Shown: positions 45,101 through 47,236 of the stretch, in pieces
Position numbering within the stretch: position 1 is the first letter of the stretch
Layout of the letters: every line of letters starts with the position of its first letter
NCBI GenBank assembly: GCA_023301025.1
Contig: JALZUR010000007.1
Location: 1 to 47,236, forward strand
From: Bdellovibrionales bacterium
GTDB taxonomy: Bacteria > Bdellovibrionota > Bdellovibrionia > Bdellovibrionales > UBA1609
DNA length: 47,236 bases
Reading direction: 5' to 3'
Program-made: the position numbers and the translations under genes
The notes under the pieces: model-generated
The model's database searches: none
What the model was told of the DNA's origin: nothing
Seen by the model: the letters and a program-made list of their open reading frames with translations, nothing else

Positions 45101-45987
45101 CTGATGCCGGAAGGATCTTACCACTCAACAATACGGAACGCTGTTATGGAGAAAGCTATACAGGTTTCTTTGTTCCTGACAGAACAGGTCTTTATAGGTT
45201 TAGAACAAACACACTTGATGATATTGTAAGGCTTTTAGTGTCTACTGGTGAGTACGGATCAGAGCTTGTGAATGTAATCACTGGTACAATTGATACAACT
45301 AAGATGAGAGATGTAACTCAAGAAACCATCAACAGTGGGTCAAACTTTTTAGGTTTAAATCCACAAGTTGACAGTTCAACAAATGAATTTTTTCCGCAGC
45401 AGTCGGGCGTAGGTGCTTATGGATCAGGTCATGATACTCAGATCTTTTTTGCTGGTGGAATTCAAGGCTATCAACCTGGTTACATCTATTTAAAAGAAGG
45501 AAATGTTTACAGTTTCCAAATTAGATTTATGGAAGGTGGTGGATCTCAACGCTTTGATTTTGAATTTGACTATAGAGAAGATGGCAGTGGATCTGGCAGT
45601 TGGGAAGACAACTGGCGCTCTATTGATGGGATTGTTTCGGTTCCTTCATCTGGTCCAGAATCTCATGAAGCACTTTATGTTAGTAGTGTACCATTTGTAG
45701 CTTTTAACTCAAACGAGCTTTTTTATGATTCAGAATTTGATGTTTTAGAATATGCTGCAGAGATTGTAAAAGCTGATGGCAGTGCATTTATGGGCCCCGG
45801 TGGGACGTCAGACGTCAGTGAACTGGGTTTAAGTTTTAACACAAGCACAGGTTTACTTTCTGGTGCACTAAACAGCTTTTTTGATAACAGTGCAATGAAG
45901 CCTAGAATTAAATTTAGTGCAACTGAGCGTTTTACGCCAGATCAACAATCTGTTGAATCTCTAGTGATTAAGTTTAAAACCAACTGA
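42175..45987 (+). CDS. Large VWA/cadherin-like/PA14-like surface lipoprotein
   Basis: 1270 residues. Signal with lipobox IFGC (Cys18). About 44-330 is a von Willebrand A-like domain with the MIDAS motif DPSRS (Asp51, Ser53, Ser55) and TDEPDG near 236. About 413-505 looks cadherin-like (ending VLLVLED); about 513-620 is VCBS/cadherin-like (AVNDQFIVSEASANASG, then NEPP). About 990-1150 resembles PA14: YTGFFVPDRTGLYRFRTNTL, then GYIYLKEGNVYSFQIRFMEG. These suggest ligand or glycan binding at the cell surface, which is inference. No clear SD precedes ATG 42175. It stands alone between two terminators. Confidence 0.82.
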   Translation: MKITKILFLVLLSTIFGCSGGTPSISIQPTVEDFSENSSVNIKLDILWVADPSRSMFEETENVKANIGNFMQGIFNAEFDYRVGVISTAAWSDLSYQEDANGREFLVDVNNKPVFNRLHNGECNNFSASVSNANRFLSPENANNLETFSDSFDVYFDIYGSGLGTSSCGLVGPPFGDFSSVGNNIFADPNYNTAERSILGEYSNDERPLQSLDAFLKGSEGKDFIREDAFLAVVIITDEPDGSRDDLNPNPTFDSNQEGLHEAERYVDMLTDLKGSKERYAVYSIVNPDGSNSVDENIANLTGGQVVDINGTSADYAQGLDSIQRSIIESSSLFVLNGEPIVESIRITLVKEATGEVIEVQPNNGSGEGGYIYVPSVNGVKFIPPTVVENGDSLFVVFDRPSLAGGTDGLQPSIQLSNNTISENADIGETVGQFSIANASEVTEVSFILDSDTSNGGFSISPEGLLTVADPDKLDKEALPLHTVEVRVTGSGNFELERSVLLVLEDAVDSVPVAVNDQFIVSEASANASGLITVSGSIFSNDQGIDSSEGHSFDLTVTPSRGNDGAIDSNGTFTFTINRSELTLASGQKEDLFFQYTLTDTSGNLSSAAEIKVTIEGLNEPPVNDLVIDDVNIQVNNNGIASTVNLIPVSSDSSGISTGTYTSSVDGNATTGFSSNANTVGAHIVTYEMQDVAAAGSELYQVSSVNLTGAHSMGNTVIQVLSEDDQVLSREVLSIGSGVATGDVDFSTKAIGKKIKVIRPSGADNSDGDTNIQLNEISVMGVLADIVTINLDDHFTDPDNSSAGALTYFATDSIGEGPAPGWARIDGTNLIMVPPAGTDTVIGIVAEDASGATVFITFNVKRTGGNTINSAPIALLSIDDTQRGGLSLARYGGGPQKQSGPGGCTANTDPSGDNSAQYITWDEGDDFIDQLLDDEGNFIYPDQFDAILFAEQPDDGHGTVENGWNQVPTTNIDKYSDAGRILPLNNTERCYGESYTGFFVPDRTGLYRFRTNTLDDIVRLLVSTGEYGSELVNVITGTIDTTKMRDVTQETINSGSNFLGLNPQVDSSTNEFFPQQSGVGAYGSGHDTQIFFAGGIQGYQPGYIYLKEGNVYSFQIRFMEGGGSQRFDFEFDYREDGSGSGSWEDNWRSIDGIVSVPSSGPESHEALYVSSVPFVAFNSNELFYDSEFDVLEYAAEIVKADGSAFMGPGGTSDVSELGLSFNTSTGLLSGALNSFFDNSAMKPRIKFSATERFTPDQQSVESLVIKFKTN

Positions 45988-46052
45988 TTACTTTAGCGTA
46001 TTTAAATAGATTTCTTTAGATTAGAAATCTTACAAAAAATCAGTATCCAAAT

Positions 46053-46085
46053 GCCTCTTATTATCTAAAATGAGAGGCTTTTTTT
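46053..46085 (+). terminator. Terminator whose 3' arm contains the rimO SD
   Basis: GCCTCTTATT (46053-46062), loop ATCTAA, AATGAGAGGC (46069-46078; one G-U pair), then seven T ending right at the rimO ATG. GAGAGG (46073-46078) is the only SD for rimO, so the stem would hide it. Confidence 0.7.
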
Positions 46086-47236
46086 ATGTTAAATACTCTA
46101 GAAAAATCAGTACATTTTACGTCTTTAGGATGTTCAAAAAATTTAGTAGACGCGCAAGTTATGTTAGGCGTTTTAAACGACTATGGATACAGTGTTAGTC
46201 AAGACTCTGCAGAAGCTGAAGTCATGGTGGTCAACACCTGTGCTTTTATCGATGAAGCAAAAAAAGAGTCTATCAAAACAATCTTAGACTTAGGGTCACA
46301 AAAAAAACCTGGTCAAACATTAGTAGTATCAGGCTGTCTTGCACAACGTTATTCAGATGATTTAGAAGAAGAGATGCCAGAGGTAGACCTTTTTATTGGA
46401 ACGGGAGAGTACCAAAATATTCATCAGTATCTTGAATTAAAAAAAGAGGCTGAAAAAGATTCTGGTAAAAATGGAAAGCTTTTAAAAAAATCTTTTGTTG
46501 AAGTTCCTAAGTACATTCACACAGAGTTTGATCCAAGGCTTAATACCTCTCCTGGTTATATGGCCTGGTTAAAGGTTTCAGAAGGTTGCAACAGAAAGTG
46601 CACCTTTTGCATTATACCAAAACTAAGGGGCTCATTAAGAAGCAGGTCTGTTGAGTCTTTGGTGGTTGAGGCAAAAAAGCTTGTGGCAGAAGGTGTAAAA
46701 GAGCTCAATATAATTTCTCAAGATCTTTCTAGCTATGGTGTTGATTTAGAAGATAAAAATAATTTTTTAGAACTTTTAAAAGGTTTAGAAAGTGTTGAGG
46801 GTTTAAAATGGGTACGTCTTTTTTACTACTATCCAGATGAACTTACAGATGAAATTATTGATTATATGTCAAAATCTAAAAAGGTTTGTGCCTACCTTGA
46901 TATGCCCGTACAGCATTTTTCTGATTCAGTTTTAAAAAGGATGAATAGAAAAATAAAAGGTGAAATCATTCATGAAAGAGTAAAGCGCCTTAAAGAAAAG
47001 ATTCCTAAGATAGTTATTAGAACATCTGTAATAGTAGGTTTTCCGGGTGAGAGTGAGGATGACTTTCAAATTTTATTAAAAGGCATAAAAGATGCTAAAT
47101 TTGATCACTTAGGAGTTTTTAAGTACTCCGATGAAGAAGGCACCCCTGCTTTTAGACTTAATGAAAAAATAAGTGAAGATGTAATAGAAGAACGTTTTAA
47201 AACTGTGTACGAAGCTCAGAAAAAAATTGCAGATCA
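46086..47236 (+). CDS. rimO: Ribosomal protein S12 methylthiotransferase RimO (3' end outside window)
   Basis: First 383 codons, open to the window end. The radical-SAM methylthiotransferase adds a methylthio group to an Asp of ribosomal protein S12. The N-terminal UPF0004 domain has Cys16, Cys52 and Cys84 (FTSLGCSKNLVDAQVM, NTCAF, SGCLAQ) for one FeS cluster; the radical SAM motif CNRKCTFC carries Cys168, Cys172 and Cys175. MLNTLEKSVHFTSLGCSKN and the HTEFDPRLNTSPGYMAWLKV segment favour RimO over MiaB. A TRAM domain would lie beyond the edge. It starts directly after a terminator-like hairpin. Confidence 0.93.
   Translation, partial: MLNTLEKSVHFTSLGCSKNLVDAQVMLGVLNDYGYSVSQDSAEAEVMVVNTCAFIDEAKKESIKTILDLGSQKKPGQTLVVSGCLAQRYSDDLEEEMPEVDLFIGTGEYQNIHQYLELKKEAEKDSGKNGKLLKKSFVEVPKYIHTEFDPRLNTSPGYMAWLKVSEGCNRKCTFCIIPKLRGSLRSRSVESLVVEAKKLVAEGVKELNIISQDLSSYGVDLEDKNNFLELLKGLESVEGLKWVRLFYYYPDELTDEIIDYMSKSKKVCAYLDMPVQHFSDSVLKRMNRKIKGEIIHERVKRLKEKIPKIVIRTSVIVGFPGESEDDFQILLKGIKDAKFDHLGVFKYSDEEGTPAFRLNEKISEDVIEERFKTVYEAQKKIAD

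Noticed and set aside
1-47236. CRISPR, tRNA, rRNA, IS element or prophage
   Set aside because: No regular spaced repeats, cloverleaf sequences, rRNA segments, transposase or phage genes were found on reading.

Overview
The window is a low-GC (by eye about 36-38 %) Gram-negative bacterial chromosome segment. Lnt, two clear lipoprotein signal sequences, a type IV pilin, a ClpA/ClpS pair and the RpoA N-terminus suggest a Bdellovibrionota-type predatory or 'delta' lineage bacterium (Bdellovibrio/Halobacteriovorax relatives). This placement comes from remembered family features and was not tested by any search. No rRNA, tRNA, CRISPR array, insertion sequence or prophage was seen.

Layout. (1) 1-3135: the 3' part of a large Ig-like/FnIII surface protein, its terminator, a decayed Ig-repeat relic, and a small membrane-anchored protein of unknown function. 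(2) 3411-16545: a nearly continuous S10-spc-alpha ribosomal superoperon running rpsJ to rplQ, with secY, adk and rpoA inside it and a strong terminator after rplQ. rpsN and rpsD are missing from their usual places. L3 has an N-terminal extension and L17 a C-terminal one. (3) 16908-18581: ettA, the ribosome-associated ABC-F ATPase. (4) 18714-22299: a peptide ABC importer, oppA-oppB-oppC, without the OppD/OppF ATPases. (5) 22309-33629, mostly minus strand: a secreted unknown, a lipoprotein with an M15-type (HxxGxAxD ... HxH) peptidase domain, mutS2 overlapping lnt, a plus-strand zinc-ribbon membrane protein, a subtilisin-like protease, a lytic transglycosylase and an EamA transporter. (6) 33732-41945: a proteostasis block, with htpX, clpA and clpS on the minus strand, then pilA, a small membrane protein, dnaJ and dnaK on the plus strand. 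(7) 42175-47236: a 1270-residue lipoprotein with VWA, cadherin-like and PA14-like regions, followed by the 5' part of rimO.

How it fits together. Translation (ribosomal proteins, EttA, RimO), protein export (SecY), lipoprotein maturation (Lnt) and protein quality control (HtpX, ClpAP/ClpS, DnaJ/K) are packed with envelope-active proteins: a peptidoglycan peptidase-like lipoprotein, a lytic transglycosylase, a subtilase, pilin and giant surface proteins. Such envelope proteins are plausible tools of a predatory or surface-attached life, but that role is inference. I found no clear new defence or mobile system. The best leads are structured intergenic elements (S10 leader, rpmJ leader, 43-nt hairpin between htpX and the EamA gene, clpS/pilA palindromes, rimO SD inside a terminator) and the domain architectures of the surface proteins.
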